Made by a program: the position numbers and the translations under genes
The notes under the pieces: generated by a model
Seen by the model: the letters and a program-made list of their open reading frames with translations, nothing else
Told to the model about the DNA's origin: nothing
Database searches by the model: none
From: Chroococcidiopsis thermalis PCC 7203
GTDB taxonomy: Bacteria; Cyanobacteriota; Cyanobacteriia; Cyanobacteriales; Chroococcidiopsidaceae
Length of the DNA: 64,000 bases
Assembly (NCBI RefSeq): GCF_000317125.1
Contig: NC_019695.1
Coordinates: 1,600,336-1,664,335 of the forward strand
Reading direction: 5' to 3'
In this document: piece by piece, positions 7,939 through 16,928 of the stretch
How positions within the stretch are numbered: the stretch's first letter is position 1
How the letters are laid out: each line of letters starts with the position of its first letter

Positions 7939-9228
7939 ATGGTTTCTACATCCCCACTGCCGCTAGAAACTCCCTCTCCGGCTCATATTTGCCCCTACGA
8001 CCAAGCTTGTAGTTATCTAGAACAGGCAGCAAAAGAATTAAGGTTAGACCAAAACCTACTCGTGATGCTGAGTCACCCGCGCAAAGTTATCACCGTATCA
8101 ATTCCAGTTAAACTCGATAGCGGCGAAGTGCGAGTGTTAGCGGGGCATCGCGTACAGCATTGTGATATTTTAGGACCTTATAAAGGTGGAACTCGTTACC
8201 ATCCGGCTGTAACCCTGCGAGAAGTTTCAGCATTGGCAATGTTGATGACATGGAAATGCGCTTTGCTGGGTATTCCCTACGGTGGGGCAAAAGGCGGAAT
8301 TGCGATCGATCCTAGTCGCTATAGTGTGGGAGAACTAGAACGCATTACCAGACGTTATACGAGCGAACTGATCAAGGATATTGGACCATCTGTAGATATT
8401 CCCGCCCCAGACATGGGGACTTCCGCACGGGAAATGGCGTGGATGATGGATACGTATTCTGTCAACGTCGGTCACGCCGTACCGGGAATCGTGACCGGAA
8501 AGCCGATTTCGGTGGGTGGATCGCGGGGTCGGGAAATGGCAACGGGACGGGGTACGATGATTGCCGTGCGAGAGGCACTTGCCGAACGGGGTAAGTCTTT
8601 GGCGGGATCGCGGATTGCGATTCAAGGTTTTGGGAATGTTGGCGGTGCGGCGGCTTTGTTACTCCATCAAGCAGGAGCAAAAGTCATTGCTGTGTCTACT
8701 GGTGCTGGGGGAGTGTACGCCGAAAATGGTTTAGATGTTCCCGCACTTAAGAGTTTTGCGGCTCAAAATCACCGTAGTTTGAAGGGTTTTCCCAACGCCA
8801 TGCCAATTAGTAATGCTCAGTTGCTAACTTTACCCTGCGACGTGCTGATTCCTGCTGCATTAGAAAATCAGATTACTGAGGATAATGCTAACCAAATTCA
8901 AGCCGCGATTGTAGCAGAAGCAGCGAATGGACCGACAACCCTAGAAGCAGACCGCATCTTAGAAGCACGAGGGATAACAGTATTACCCGATATTCTGGCG
9001 AATGCTGGCGGAGTTGTAGTGAGTTATTTGGAATGGGTGCAGGGGCTGTCTTATGTATTTTGGGATGAAGAGCGCGTCAACCGAGAATTAGAACACTTGA
9101 TGGTGCAAGCATATCAGCAAGTGTCTCAAAAATCTAGGCAGCGGGAAATATCCTTGCGAGGGGCTGCGTATATGTTGGGTGTCGGTCGTGTTGCTCAAGC
9201 ATTATCTGACCGAGGGTTGTATCCTTAA
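7939..9228 (+). CDS. gdhA: Glutamate dehydrogenase (Glu/Leu/Phe/Val family)
   Basis: Catalyses reversible amination of 2-oxoglutarate to glutamate with NAD(P)H, a cytosolic link between nitrogen and carbon metabolism. The 429-residue product has the substrate-binding segment GPYKGGTRYHP, the catalytic-lysine motif GGAKGGIAIDP, the dinucleotide-binding loop IQGFGNVGGAAALLL and AAIVAEAANGPTT. The length equals the cyanobacterial hexameric GDH type. The ATG is preceded by an AGAGGAAAAA ribosome-binding stretch. The upstream region carries an NtcA-like palindrome and two CGATCGCAATC direct repeats (about 7897-7923). Substrate preference for glutamate over branched-chain amino acids is inferred from the family. 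Confidence 0.88.
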   Translation: MVSTSPLPLETPSPAHICPYDQACSYLEQAAKELRLDQNLLVMLSHPRKVITVSIPVKLDSGEVRVLAGHRVQHCDILGPYKGGTRYHPAVTLREVSALAMLMTWKCALLGIPYGGAKGGIAIDPSRYSVGELERITRRYTSELIKDIGPSVDIPAPDMGTSAREMAWMMDTYSVNVGHAVPGIVTGKPISVGGSRGREMATGRGTMIAVREALAERGKSLAGSRIAIQGFGNVGGAAALLLHQAGAKVIAVSTGAGGVYAENGLDVPALKSFAAQNHRSLKGFPNAMPISNAQLLTLPCDVLIPAALENQITEDNANQIQAAIVAEAANGPTTLEADRILEARGITVLPDILANAGGVVVSYLEWVQGLSYVFWDEERVNRELEHLMVQAYQQVSQKSRQREISLRGAAYMLGVGRVAQALSDRGLYP

Positions 9229-9270
9229 TTGTTTATATAGCCTTTTTCAATTCGATGAAATACAAGATCT

Positions 9271-9298
9271 GTAGGGGTGCACAGCTGTGCGCCCCTAC
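9271..9298. repeat. Dispersed palindromic repeat, near-perfect copy
   Basis: GTAGGGGTGCACAG / CTGTGCGCCCCTAC forms a near-perfect 28-bp palindrome between the convergent gdhA and metallophosphoesterase genes. It could double as a bidirectional terminator stem, though no T-run follows. Confidence 0.75.
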
Positions 9299-9357
9299 GA
9301 ATGTATCGTATCATAACGAGAATCGCTATATATGTAGAGATGTTTCATGAAACGTCT

Positions 9358-11202
9358 CTACAAAGCAAATTCATCAAACTTAACTACATCTGAACCCGGG
9401 GATCGCGTGTCAAATCGATAGCTACTAATCGTACCTGTTGCCGTATTGAAAATACTAAAAACTGTAATATCGTTGCTGGCAATATAAGGCTGTGGCTTAT
9501 CGTCTTCACCTCGTAAAGGGGCAATGGTTGGTACTATAGGTTCTAATCCATTCGGATTGCCTAGCGCAACATAATCCTTATTATTGCCAGGTGGGACTTT
9601 TCGCCTTTTATTTCCCACAGCCGCACCGTAAGTATTGCCAACATTCGATGTTTCTAAAAAGTGCGTGCCATTATTACTAATAAAACGATTCCACAGGTGA
9701 GAATGCCCGTAAAAAACTAATTGCACCCCAGCCGTCTCTAACAAAGGTACGACATCGCGAATGATGTAATCTGCTGCTCTAGGATATTCGTATCGCACTG
9801 CTTCGAGGCTACCATCTGTAGCGCGATCGCGAATTTGTACCGGATCGGTATAAGCAGGAACGATATTATCTCCTAAAGAATGGGGCGGATGGTGGAACAT
9901 AACAATTTTGTATTTCGCTTGTTGAAACTCCTGGCTTTTGAGTTCCGCTTCCAACCAGTTATATTGCGGACTACCCTGAGCAATTTCACCAAAAATGACT
10001 TGTCCATAGCCCCACGTTTCAGGGCGATCTAAATCTTGTTGGCGTTCTTGGTACTTTCCTCTTACATCTGGCGTGAGATTGTAAGACCGCCACATATTTG
10101 TCACGTACAGCACTACCAACCGTACATCACCAAAGGTAATGGCGTAGTATGTCTTTCCGCCTGGACTCGTTTCGGGAAGCGTGAAAATTTCTTCGTAGGT
10201 ATTCGTATTAAAGGAACGATCCTTCAACCATTGTTCTGTTTGAGTTTCTGTTTGTTCGGGATAAAGTTTTTTAGCAATCGCACGCGGGATAGAATTCTCG
10301 AATTCTTCCCCTAAACTATCGCCACTACCATATCTACCCATTACCTCATGATTGCCGATCGCGGGAAATATTGGCGCATATTGAGCGATCGCCCCACCGC
10401 GATACACTGTTTTAGCAATCTCGTATTTTGCCCTTCCTTGCAAGCAGGGAAAAAACGCGCCACCACGATTATCGTCAAACCATTCTGAAGCGCGATCGGG
10501 AATATTAATTAAATCTCCAGCAAAGAAAACCCCGTCTACTCTCCCTACCGTCTCTACTACTTTTTGCAAGTTTGCTGCTGTCATCGGTTTGAGTTGATGA
10601 TCCGAGGTGAGTAAAATTTTGAGTGGCGTTCCAGATTCAGGCAGGGAAGCAAGGGTATATTCACCGCTACTGAATGTCGTGCCATCTTCACGCACGCTAG
10701 ACACGCGATAGGGGACGCGCACCCCAGCACTTAATCCCGTCACTTTTGCTTCGTGTCGCCAGATATCTCGCAGTTTGATGTTTTGGTATTGTCCGGTTTC
10801 AGCTTGTGCGCCGACATGGGACTCTCGATCTTCTCGCGTGCGGCTGAGTTTAACTGTAGAGGCGATCGCAGTTTGTTTCAGTCCTGCACCATAAGTAACT
10901 GCGTGCTGACTACCTGCAAATTCTGTAAACCACACTACTTGTACAGAGTTGGCTGTTGGTAGTTGTAAAAATGGCTCTGTCAGTAACTGAGGTGGTGCAG
11001 GCATCATTGGCTCTCTGTTGAACACTCCTAGCAGCGTCAGCATCAAGATTAGCAAAAAACCAATAATGGCGAAGATGGCAAAACGAAGCGCTTTCGGCAG
11101 CGCATTCCACCCGACTCTCGACTCTTCTAGCCTTGACCGAGTAGAAAACATCATTTCTTTATAGTATAGTGGTGCATCTTCATCATTTCTTGATGACAGC
11201 AA
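9358..11202 (-). CDS. Membrane-anchored metallophosphoesterase (purple-acid-phosphatase-like)
   Basis: Predicted phosphoesterase acting on the outer face of the cytoplasmic membrane. The 614-residue protein has a cytoplasmic N-tail, one transmembrane helix at about 40-62 (FAIFAIIGFLLILMLTLLGV) and a PAP-type fibronectin-like region at about 75-190. The calcineurin-like catalytic domain shows metal-ligand motifs LTSDHQ, FAGDLINIP, PAIGNHEVMGRYG, MFHHPPHS and FYGHSHLW. In the first motif a canonical DxH is replaced by SDHQ, so one metal ligand may differ. Length is usual for PAP-like proteins. It stands alone, convergent with gdhA. Nothing in the context identifies the substrate. Confidence 0.82.
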   Translation of the reverse strand: MLSSRNDEDAPLYYKEMMFSTRSRLEESRVGWNALPKALRFAIFAIIGFLLILMLTLLGVFNREPMMPAPPQLLTEPFLQLPTANSVQVVWFTEFAGSQHAVTYGAGLKQTAIASTVKLSRTREDRESHVGAQAETGQYQNIKLRDIWRHEAKVTGLSAGVRVPYRVSSVREDGTTFSSGEYTLASLPESGTPLKILLTSDHQLKPMTAANLQKVVETVGRVDGVFFAGDLINIPDRASEWFDDNRGGAFFPCLQGRAKYEIAKTVYRGGAIAQYAPIFPAIGNHEVMGRYGSGDSLGEEFENSIPRAIAKKLYPEQTETQTEQWLKDRSFNTNTYEEIFTLPETSPGGKTYYAITFGDVRLVVLYVTNMWRSYNLTPDVRGKYQERQQDLDRPETWGYGQVIFGEIAQGSPQYNWLEAELKSQEFQQAKYKIVMFHHPPHSLGDNIVPAYTDPVQIRDRATDGSLEAVRYEYPRAADYIIRDVVPLLETAGVQLVFYGHSHLWNRFISNNGTHFLETSNVGNTYGAAVGNKRRKVPPGNNKDYVALGNPNGLEPIVPTIAPLRGEDDKPQPYIASNDITVFSIFNTATGTISSYRFDTRSPGSDVVKFDEFAL

Positions 11203-11730
11203 AATAGAGTAAGTCTTACAGTTGATATAGAGTAAACAAGCAAAGGTTTACTTGACGCCAAACCGAATATCTCTAGCTCTAATACTATACTTAAGTAATT
11301 ATCGTTAAGCACAAACCCGTATGTAACTTAGATTACATACGGGTTTGATAATTTTTGGTCACTAGTCATTTGCGACGTTAGCGCTTTACAGTCAAACCAA
11401 TGATAGTTCCATAGTCGAAAAATACAATCTTCAAAAGATAGAAAATCAACCTTTTCATCGCAAATCCGCGCTAGAAATGTTGGTCTTCAACTAGATCGAT
11501 CCTTATAGCAACCCCACACGCTCGAAACGTTATGGCGATCGCTAGTCATTTGTGAATCACAAATAACAAATGACTAATGACTAATGACTAATGACAATTT
11601 TTGTATCACAAGTCACGCAAGTAAGCACTCAGGGAATTGTTAAAATTAGTTACCAATAGCAGCGAGCTTTCTAGAAATCTTGCTGCCCTCACTTCTCTCA
11701 TCTATATTTCAATCTACAGGAGTGTTTCGC
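11203..11730. other. Intergenic region with an orphan hairpin
   Basis: About 530 bp without a supported gene, between the divergent phosphoesterase and the small gene at 11731. It contains a perfect 14-bp stem hairpin (11313-11346) and heptamer repeats of the TGACTAA type (11571-11595: ATGACTAATGACTAATGAC). Confidence 0.6.
11313..11346 (+). terminator. Orphan perfect hairpin, possible terminator of an unannotated RNA
   Basis: AAACCCGTATGTAA / TTACATACGGGTTT, a perfect 14-bp stem with loop CTTAGA, followed on the plus strand by GATAATTTTT. No plus-strand gene lies upstream for over 2 kb, so if it is a terminator it ends an unrecognised small transcript. Confidence 0.4.
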
Positions 11731-12165
11731 GTGAATGCAGCCGAGCAAGCGATTAATCTGGAGTTTACAAGTAAGATTGCTACGGTGGTGAATTTACTCA
11801 AAGCAGAGTTTCCTGAAATTAGAGCCGATCTGAAACCTTGGACGAACGATCCAGAAACACTAGAGTTAGTCGATCCTGACTCGGTTGATATTGGCTTTCA
11901 TTTTCCTGGTTGGAGTAAATCGTTTCAGAGTCGCAGTATCCTAATCCAAATTCGGTTTTATCAAGATCCCATCAGCGATGTCCGGCGTTGCATCGGCGTG
12001 GAGGCTGCTGGATTCGATCATCGTGGCAAACAGTGGCAATTTTCTACGGTTGAGGAATGGCGTTGTGAAGGCGAAACAAAACCCAAAACAGAATCCAGCG
12101 ACAAGTTAAAGCAGATTTGCCGCAAGATTATGGAAGTGTTTAATGGTCAAGGGAGCAGGGAGTAG
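11731..12165 (+). CDS. Conserved hypothetical protein
   Basis: Unrecognised protein of about 144 residues. The GTG at 11731 is preferred because a strong AGGAG sits at 11718-11722, 8 nt upstream; a TTG at 11680 would add 17 residues without a visible RBS. The sequence is soluble and mixed alpha/beta, with a segment DPDSVDIGFHFPGW and a Trp/Phe-rich middle (GFDHRGKQWQFSTVEEWRC) followed by a charged Lys-rich C-terminus. The stop codon falls at the start of a GGGAGCAGGGAGTAGTGAGC repeat tract. No signal peptide or membrane segment. Function unknown. Confidence 0.6.
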   Translation: MNAAEQAINLEFTSKIATVVNLLKAEFPEIRADLKPWTNDPETLELVDPDSVDIGFHFPGWSKSFQSRSILIQIRFYQDPISDVRRCIGVEAAGFDHRGKQWQFSTVEEWRCEGETKPKTESSDKLKQICRKIMEVFNGQGSRE

Positions 12166-12232
12166 TGAGCAGGGAGTAATTATCAGCAACCAAGTGACCA
12201 GTTAAATTTGACTTGTGACTTGTCTTGCTCCC

Positions 12233-12661
12233 TCAATTCTCTTTTCCGACTCCCCCAGAAGCGCAGCCACAATCGGCGGCGTACACAGTTTTATATGTCG
12301 TGTCGCGTTTGCCAAATAGAGTGTAGCGGTTATCGCGGATTTGTTCGTAAGTGCGATCGCCCATCCATTTTAAGCCAGGTAGAGAACGGTAAGCATTGAC
12401 AAATATTTCACCCATCGGTAATAGTCTGCCAATTTCTTCAGCGGCGGCTGTACCTTGCCAACGACGATTGGGAGTATTAGCATCAATTAAAATCATCCCG
12501 AGTTCGCAATCTTGAGATGTAATTCCTAACTGTTGCAAAACAGTTTCATCTTGCATGGATATATAGCGAAATTTTTGTCCTTGGTCTAGTTTTTCTAATA
12601 ATTGAACGAGAGTGGTACAGAGATTGCAATTGCCGTCAAAGATAACGATATATTGGTTCAT
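12233..12661 (-). CDS. DCC-type thiol-disulfide oxidoreductase family protein (DUF393)
   Basis: Small (142 aa) thioredoxin-fold-like protein of the DCC/DUF393 family. The signature DGNCNLC (D-x-x-C-x-x-C) lies at residues 9-15, within YIVIFDGNCNLCTTLVQLL, followed by the family's conserved GMILID and GTAAAEEIGRLLP segments. Family members are predicted disulfide oxidoreductases; no substrate is established. It is followed on the minus strand by nothing obviously cotranscribed. Upstream is a retropepsin-like gene on the same strand, separated by 83 bp of TAAGTCGTAAGTTG-type heptamer repeats. Confidence 0.82.
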   Translation of the reverse strand: MNQYIVIFDGNCNLCTTLVQLLEKLDQGQKFRYISMQDETVLQQLGITSQDCELGMILIDANTPNRRWQGTAAAEEIGRLLPMGEIFVNAYRSLPGLKWMGDRTYEQIRDNRYTLFGKRDTTYKTVYAADCGCASGGVGKEN

Positions 12662-12744
12662 TGGGGTAGTAATGGGTAATGGGAAGTTGTAAGTTGTAAA
12701 TCGTAAGTCGTAAGTTGGAATTAGCTGATAACTGACAAAAATAT

Positions 12745-13197
12745 CTAAATCCGAAAAACAGGTTGGTCGGGATGAGCGGGATTGGGAATTAAACGCTGAT
12801 TTTTACAATCTACGAGTAAATCTAATGTTTCTAATACAGTTTGACCAATTAAGACTTCATCCCCAGTTACTAACACTGCCTCGGTTGTCTCCCGTCCCAT
12901 GATTTCGATAATTACAGGTTCAGTAAGTCCCACCATTTCCTCTCTACCATCAGCATATTTAGCAAGCTGCTGAGCGCGAACTTTTAAGCCCAGTTCTTGT
13001 ACTATAGCTTGAGATACGACTGTACGAACTGCACCAGTGTCTACTAGTGCTTCAGTTTCACACACGCGCAACTGATTTGGATTAAGTAATCCTCGATTGA
13101 CTAAGATTTCATCAACAGCATTTGTAAGCTTGACTGGTACTCGGACTGCTCCCATATGTTCGCTAGCTGCAACATCAATTCGATTGAAACTTACCAT
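12745..13197 (-). CDS. Retropepsin-like aspartyl protease family protein
   Basis: A 150-residue protein with one aspartyl-protease half-site: ALVDTGAVRTVVSQAIVQ carries the DTGA motif (around residue 52), followed by a hydrophobic flap-like region and VLIGQTVLETLDLLVD, the typical second psi-loop of clan AA single-domain (retropepsin-like) proteases that work as homodimers. Cyanobacteria carry many such small proteins; substrates are unknown. The ATG is upstream of a 250-bp AT-rich gap shared with the divergent dioxygenase fusion gene. Confidence 0.75.
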   Translation of the reverse strand: MVSFNRIDVAASEHMGAVRVPVKLTNAVDEILVNRGLLNPNQLRVCETEALVDTGAVRTVVSQAIVQELGLKVRAQQLAKYADGREEMVGLTEPVIIEIMGRETTEAVLVTGDEVLIGQTVLETLDLLVDCKNQRLIPNPAHPDQPVFRI

Positions 13198-13449
13198 AAT
13201 TCAATTGCCTCTCTCATAAAGACTTTACTTTTTGATTATTTTATGGTAGATACGGCAAAATATATTAGGCAGACAATTTAGACGAAAAACAAGGTATAAA
13301 TTAAGTAATTTGCATGAGTCTGCGCTGTTCGATTTTAGTGGCGGAAATAACTAAATAGGTACTCTTAAGAGTTTGAAAACTATATAGAAAACTCAGAAAC
13401 ACAGTGTACGGGTTGGTCATAGTGTCCTCACAGCAAGCAGGGAAACGAC

Positions 13450-15057
13450 ATGAGCCAAGAAATCCTGGGAATTCACCATGTGACTGCGATCGCCTCAGAC
13501 CCACAGAAAAATCTCAACTTCTACGCTGGTTTTTTGGGTCTGCGTCTAGTCAAAGTTACTGTCAATTTCGACGAGCCTGAAACATACCATTTCTATTACG
13601 GCGATGAATTAGGACGACCTGGTACGATTATGACGTTTTTCGTCTGGTCTGATGCGCCCAAGGGTCGTCAAGGAACGGGACAAGCGACAATTGTATCCTT
13701 TGCCATTCCCCAAGCATCGTTGGGTTATTGGATCGAACGCTGTATTAAATATGGCATCCGCTACGAAAGTCCCGAAGAACGGTTTGGCGAGTCTGTCTTG
13801 AGTTTTAAAGACCCAGATGGATTGATGGTAGAACTAGTAGCTACAGCCAATCCTCAAACTTCATCGCCTTGGTCTACTAGCGGTATTCCCGCAGAACACG
13901 CAATCCGTGGAATTCATACAATCATGCTATGTGAGGATGGCTACGAACTGACGGCAAAGTTGCTGACAGAAACGATGGGGTGGAATTTTCAACAACAAGA
14001 AGGGAATATATTTCGCTACCAAATTGGGGCAGGAGGATCGGGAAAAATTGTCGATGTCAGGTGTGCGCCAGATTTTTGGAAAGGTGCGGTAGCGGTGGGG
14101 ACAGTCCATCATGTAGCGTGGCGGACTCGTAACGATGAGGAACAGGAAGCTTGGAGAAGCGCGATCGCTAATTTAGGATTTAACGTTACCCCTGTCTTAG
14201 ATCGTCAATATTTTCACTCAATTTACTTTCAAGAACCAGGGGGAATTATTTTTGAATTAGCTACAGATGCCCCAGGTTTTACCGTTGATGAAGCACCAGC
14301 AGAACTGGGAACTCACCTGATGCTACCTCCTTGGCTGGAAAAGAAGCGGCAGCGAATCGAAGCAATTTTGCCATCACTATATTTACCGCAAACTGGTACT
14401 TCTCCCATTCGTAGCAGCAACCATCGCCCTCAAACTCAACTCGGATTTACTCACCGTTTTATCCCTGCTGCTGAGCCAAATATACCTTACACCTTACTAC
14501 TGCTACATGGAACAGGAGGCGATGAAACCGATTTACTTTGGCTGGGGGAAGAATTAATCCCAGATGCAGGAATACTCAGCCCACGCGGTCAAGTTTTGGA
14601 AAATGGAATGCCGCGATTTTTCCGGCGCTTAGCTGAAGGGATATTCGATCTAGAAGACTTAAAATTCCGCACCCACGAACTTGCTAACTTTGTTGCCACT
14701 GCTGCTGACAGCTACGGATTTGAACCAGATCGAGTTGTTGCTGTAGGCTATTCCAATGGAGCAAATATTGCTGTCAGTATGTTGTTACTCCGTCCCTATA
14801 CTTTGAGTGCAGCAGTATTATTCCGTCCGATGGTTCCCCTCGAACCGTCTCAATTACCCAGTCTTACTGGTATCCCCATATTTATTGCAGCCGGACGTAA
14901 CGATTCTATCGTCAGTCCAGAGGAAACAGAACGATTAGTCAAAATATTGCAGACTGCTGGTGCTGATGTAACCCTCACTTGGCATCCTGGCGGACACGCC
15001 TTAAGTGGAGAAGACGTGCAAGCAGCTAAGCAATGGCTGTTGACAGTTATCAGTTAA
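13450..15057 (+). CDS. Fusion of ring-cleaving dioxygenase (MhqO/MhqE-like) and esterase (MhqD-like)
   Basis: A 535-residue two-enzyme fusion. Residues 1 to about 315 are two VOC/glyoxalase modules of the extradiol dioxygenase type: metal-ligand motifs GIHHVTAIA at the start, TVHHVAWR in the second module and GIIFELATD. Residues about 335-535 are an alpha/beta hydrolase of the phospholipase/carboxylesterase type: LLLHGTGGDE, nucleophile VGYSNGANIA, acid in GRNDSIVSPEE and GGHAL. In Bacillus the counterparts MhqO/MhqE and MhqD are separate proteins of the quinone-stress (MhqR) regulon; here they are joined. Inferred role: detoxification of quinones or catechols by ring cleavage and ester hydrolysis. 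An RBS-like GGGAAACG precedes the ATG. Confidence 0.83.
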   Translation: MSQEILGIHHVTAIASDPQKNLNFYAGFLGLRLVKVTVNFDEPETYHFYYGDELGRPGTIMTFFVWSDAPKGRQGTGQATIVSFAIPQASLGYWIERCIKYGIRYESPEERFGESVLSFKDPDGLMVELVATANPQTSSPWSTSGIPAEHAIRGIHTIMLCEDGYELTAKLLTETMGWNFQQQEGNIFRYQIGAGGSGKIVDVRCAPDFWKGAVAVGTVHHVAWRTRNDEEQEAWRSAIANLGFNVTPVLDRQYFHSIYFQEPGGIIFELATDAPGFTVDEAPAELGTHLMLPPWLEKKRQRIEAILPSLYLPQTGTSPIRSSNHRPQTQLGFTHRFIPAAEPNIPYTLLLLHGTGGDETDLLWLGEELIPDAGILSPRGQVLENGMPRFFRRLAEGIFDLEDLKFRTHELANFVATAADSYGFEPDRVVAVGYSNGANIAVSMLLLRPYTLSAAVLFRPMVPLEPSQLPSLTGIPIFIAAGRNDSIVSPEETERLVKILQTAGADVTLTWHPGGHALSGEDVQAAKQWLLTVIS

Positions 15058-15135
15058 CGGTTATCAGTTGACAGTTATCAGTTAACCGTTATCCGTCAAC
15101 TACCAACTACCAATTACCAACTACCAACTACCAAT
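15050..15135. repeat. Heptamer arrays (TTATCAG, then CAACTAC/TACCAAT)
   Basis: TTATCAGTTAACGGTTATCA-type units followed by CAACTACCAACTACCAATTA-type units fill the 79 bp between the dioxygenase fusion and the receiver/reductase gene. They follow the 7-bp part of the composite module. Confidence 0.8.
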
Positions 15136-15136
15136 C

Positions 15137-16804
15137 ATGACAACTAAGCCTGTCATTTTAACAGTTGACGACGATCCAGAAGTTTTGCAAGCGGTGGCGC
15201 GGGACTTGCGACGTGAATATGGCGATCGCTTTCGCGTTTTGCGGGCGGAGTCTGGCGCAGTTGCTTTAGAAGCGCTGCAACAGCTTAAACTGCGAAACGA
15301 GCCTGTAGCATTGTTTTTAGTAGACCAAAGAATGCCTCAAATGTCTGGGGTAGAGTTTCTGGAACAGGCGTTACAGATGTTTCCAGAGACGAAAAAGGCT
15401 TTACTTACGGCGTATGCAGATACGGATGCAGCAATCCGCGCTATCAATACTACGCGGATCGATTACTACTTGATGAAGCCTTGGGACCCGCCAGAGGAAA
15501 GGTTATATCCAGTATTGGACGATCTCCTCGATGATTGGTTATCGCAATTCCGTCCGCCTTTTGATGGGATTCGCGTAATTGGCAATCGCTGGTCGCCCCA
15601 TTCTCACGAGATTAAAGATTTTCTCGCCCGCAACCAATTACCTTATCAATGGTTGGATATTGAATTGTCAGAGGAAGCGCAGGATTTAGTTAAATACGCC
15701 GACTGCGATAAATTAAATTTGCCGCTGGTGCTATTTTCCGATGGTTCCAGTTTACTCAAACCTTCGCCTTTGGAGGTTGCAGCCAAAATTGGGCTACAGA
15801 CTCAAGCTGGAAAACCATTTTACGATCTGGCGATTGTAGGAGGAGGACCAGGAGGTTTAGCGGCTGCGGTTTATGGTGCTTCGGAAGGGTTGCACACGGT
15901 ATTGATCGAACGGGAAGCCCCAGGTGGACAAGCGGGAACGAGTTCGCGGATTGAGAATTATTTGGGATTTCCTGTGGGTTTGAGTGGTGGCGATTTGGCG
16001 AGAAGGGCAGTCACCCAGGCTAGACGTTTTGGTGTAGAGATTCTCAATCCCCAAGAAGTGCAGGGAATTCGCATAGAAGATCCCTATCGGATTATAACTC
16101 TCGCCGATGGCAGCGAAATTAGCTGTCATGCTTTAATTTTGGCGTTGGGCGTTTCGTGGCGACGGTTGAACGTCCCAGGAATGGATCGATTGACTGGGGC
16201 GGGTGTGTACTATGGTGCAGCGCAAACCGAAGCCCTAGCTTGTCAAGGGGAAGAAGTCTACATCGTTGGTGGTGCAAACTCTGCCGGACAGGGGGCGATG
16301 TATTTTTCTCGCTATGCCCACCACGTCACGATGTTAGTGCGGGGCGAGTCTCTTGCTAGTAGCATGTCGCAATACCTAATCGACCAAATTGCCGAGACAC
16401 CAAATATTACAGTTAAGGTGCATTCTCAGGTGGTGGAGGTAAAAGGAGAGACAAATTTAGAGGCGATCGCGATTCAAAATACCCAAACAGGTGAAATTGA
16501 AGTCGTTCCGGCTAATTCCCTATTTATCTTCATTGGGGCTGTTCCCAGAACAGAATGGCTAGATGGAATTGTCGCACGCGACGATCGCGGTTTTGTTTTG
16601 ACTGGAACAGATCTTAGCCAGAACGGACACCGCCCAAAAGGATGGACGTTAGATCGAGAACCTTTTTTATTAGAAACTAACGTACCTGGGATTTTTGCTG
16701 TGGGCGATGTACGTCACGGTTCCATTAAGCGCGTGGCTTCTAGCGTTGGTGAAGGATCGATTTGCGTCCAATTCATCCATCGGTATTTGAGTAATGTGTT
16801 GTAG
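15137..16804 (+). CDS. Response-regulator receiver fused to thioredoxin-reductase-like flavoprotein
   Basis: A 555-residue three-part signalling protein. Residues 5-125 are a receiver domain with acidic pocket DDD (11-13), phospho-acceptor D63 (LVDQRMP), T91 and K114 (LMKPWDP). Residues about 145-225 look like a glutaredoxin fold, but the CxxC position reads SPHS. Residues 228-555 are a thioredoxin-reductase-like module with FAD motif VGGGPGGLAAA, ENYLGFP, NAD(P)H motif IVGGANSAGQGA and GIFAVGDVRHGSIKR. The redox-active CxxC of true TrxB is absent (region reads GVYYGAAQTEA). So it probably couples phosphorylation to NAD(P)H/FAD chemistry rather than reducing thioredoxin. The two Crp-sensor histidine kinases downstream are its likely partners. 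Confidence 0.88.
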   Translation: MTTKPVILTVDDDPEVLQAVARDLRREYGDRFRVLRAESGAVALEALQQLKLRNEPVALFLVDQRMPQMSGVEFLEQALQMFPETKKALLTAYADTDAAIRAINTTRIDYYLMKPWDPPEERLYPVLDDLLDDWLSQFRPPFDGIRVIGNRWSPHSHEIKDFLARNQLPYQWLDIELSEEAQDLVKYADCDKLNLPLVLFSDGSSLLKPSPLEVAAKIGLQTQAGKPFYDLAIVGGGPGGLAAAVYGASEGLHTVLIEREAPGGQAGTSSRIENYLGFPVGLSGGDLARRAVTQARRFGVEILNPQEVQGIRIEDPYRIITLADGSEISCHALILALGVSWRRLNVPGMDRLTGAGVYYGAAQTEALACQGEEVYIVGGANSAGQGAMYFSRYAHHVTMLVRGESLASSMSQYLIDQIAETPNITVKVHSQVVEVKGETNLEAIAIQNTQTGEIEVVPANSLFIFIGAVPRTEWLDGIVARDDRGFVLTGTDLSQNGHRPKGWTLDREPFLLETNVPGIFAVGDVRHGSIKRVASSVGEGSICVQFIHRYLSNVL

Positions 16805-16928
16805 GTGGTAATGGGTAATAGGGAAGTCAAAATTCAAAGGTTAAAAGTCAAAAGTCAAAATTACATTTGTAAGTAAAAAATGAATAATGACCAATGACCA
16901 AAAAAGTAGAAATAGAGAGGTTGTAGCT
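16805..16928. repeat. Heptamer repeats (AAAAGTC, TGACCAA) upstream of the antitoxin gene
   Basis: GTAATGGGTAATAG, AAAAGTCAAAAGTCAAAATT and AATGACCAATGACCAAAAA occupy most of the gap. An ATG at 16887 lies inside the TGACCAA block and is therefore not preferred as the antitoxin start. Confidence 0.7.

Noticed and set aside
16887-16928. Earlier start (ATG 16887) for the antitoxin
   Set aside because: That ATG lies inside a TGACCAA heptamer block without RBS; ATG 16929 has GAGAGG 8 nt upstream and gives the family N-terminus.
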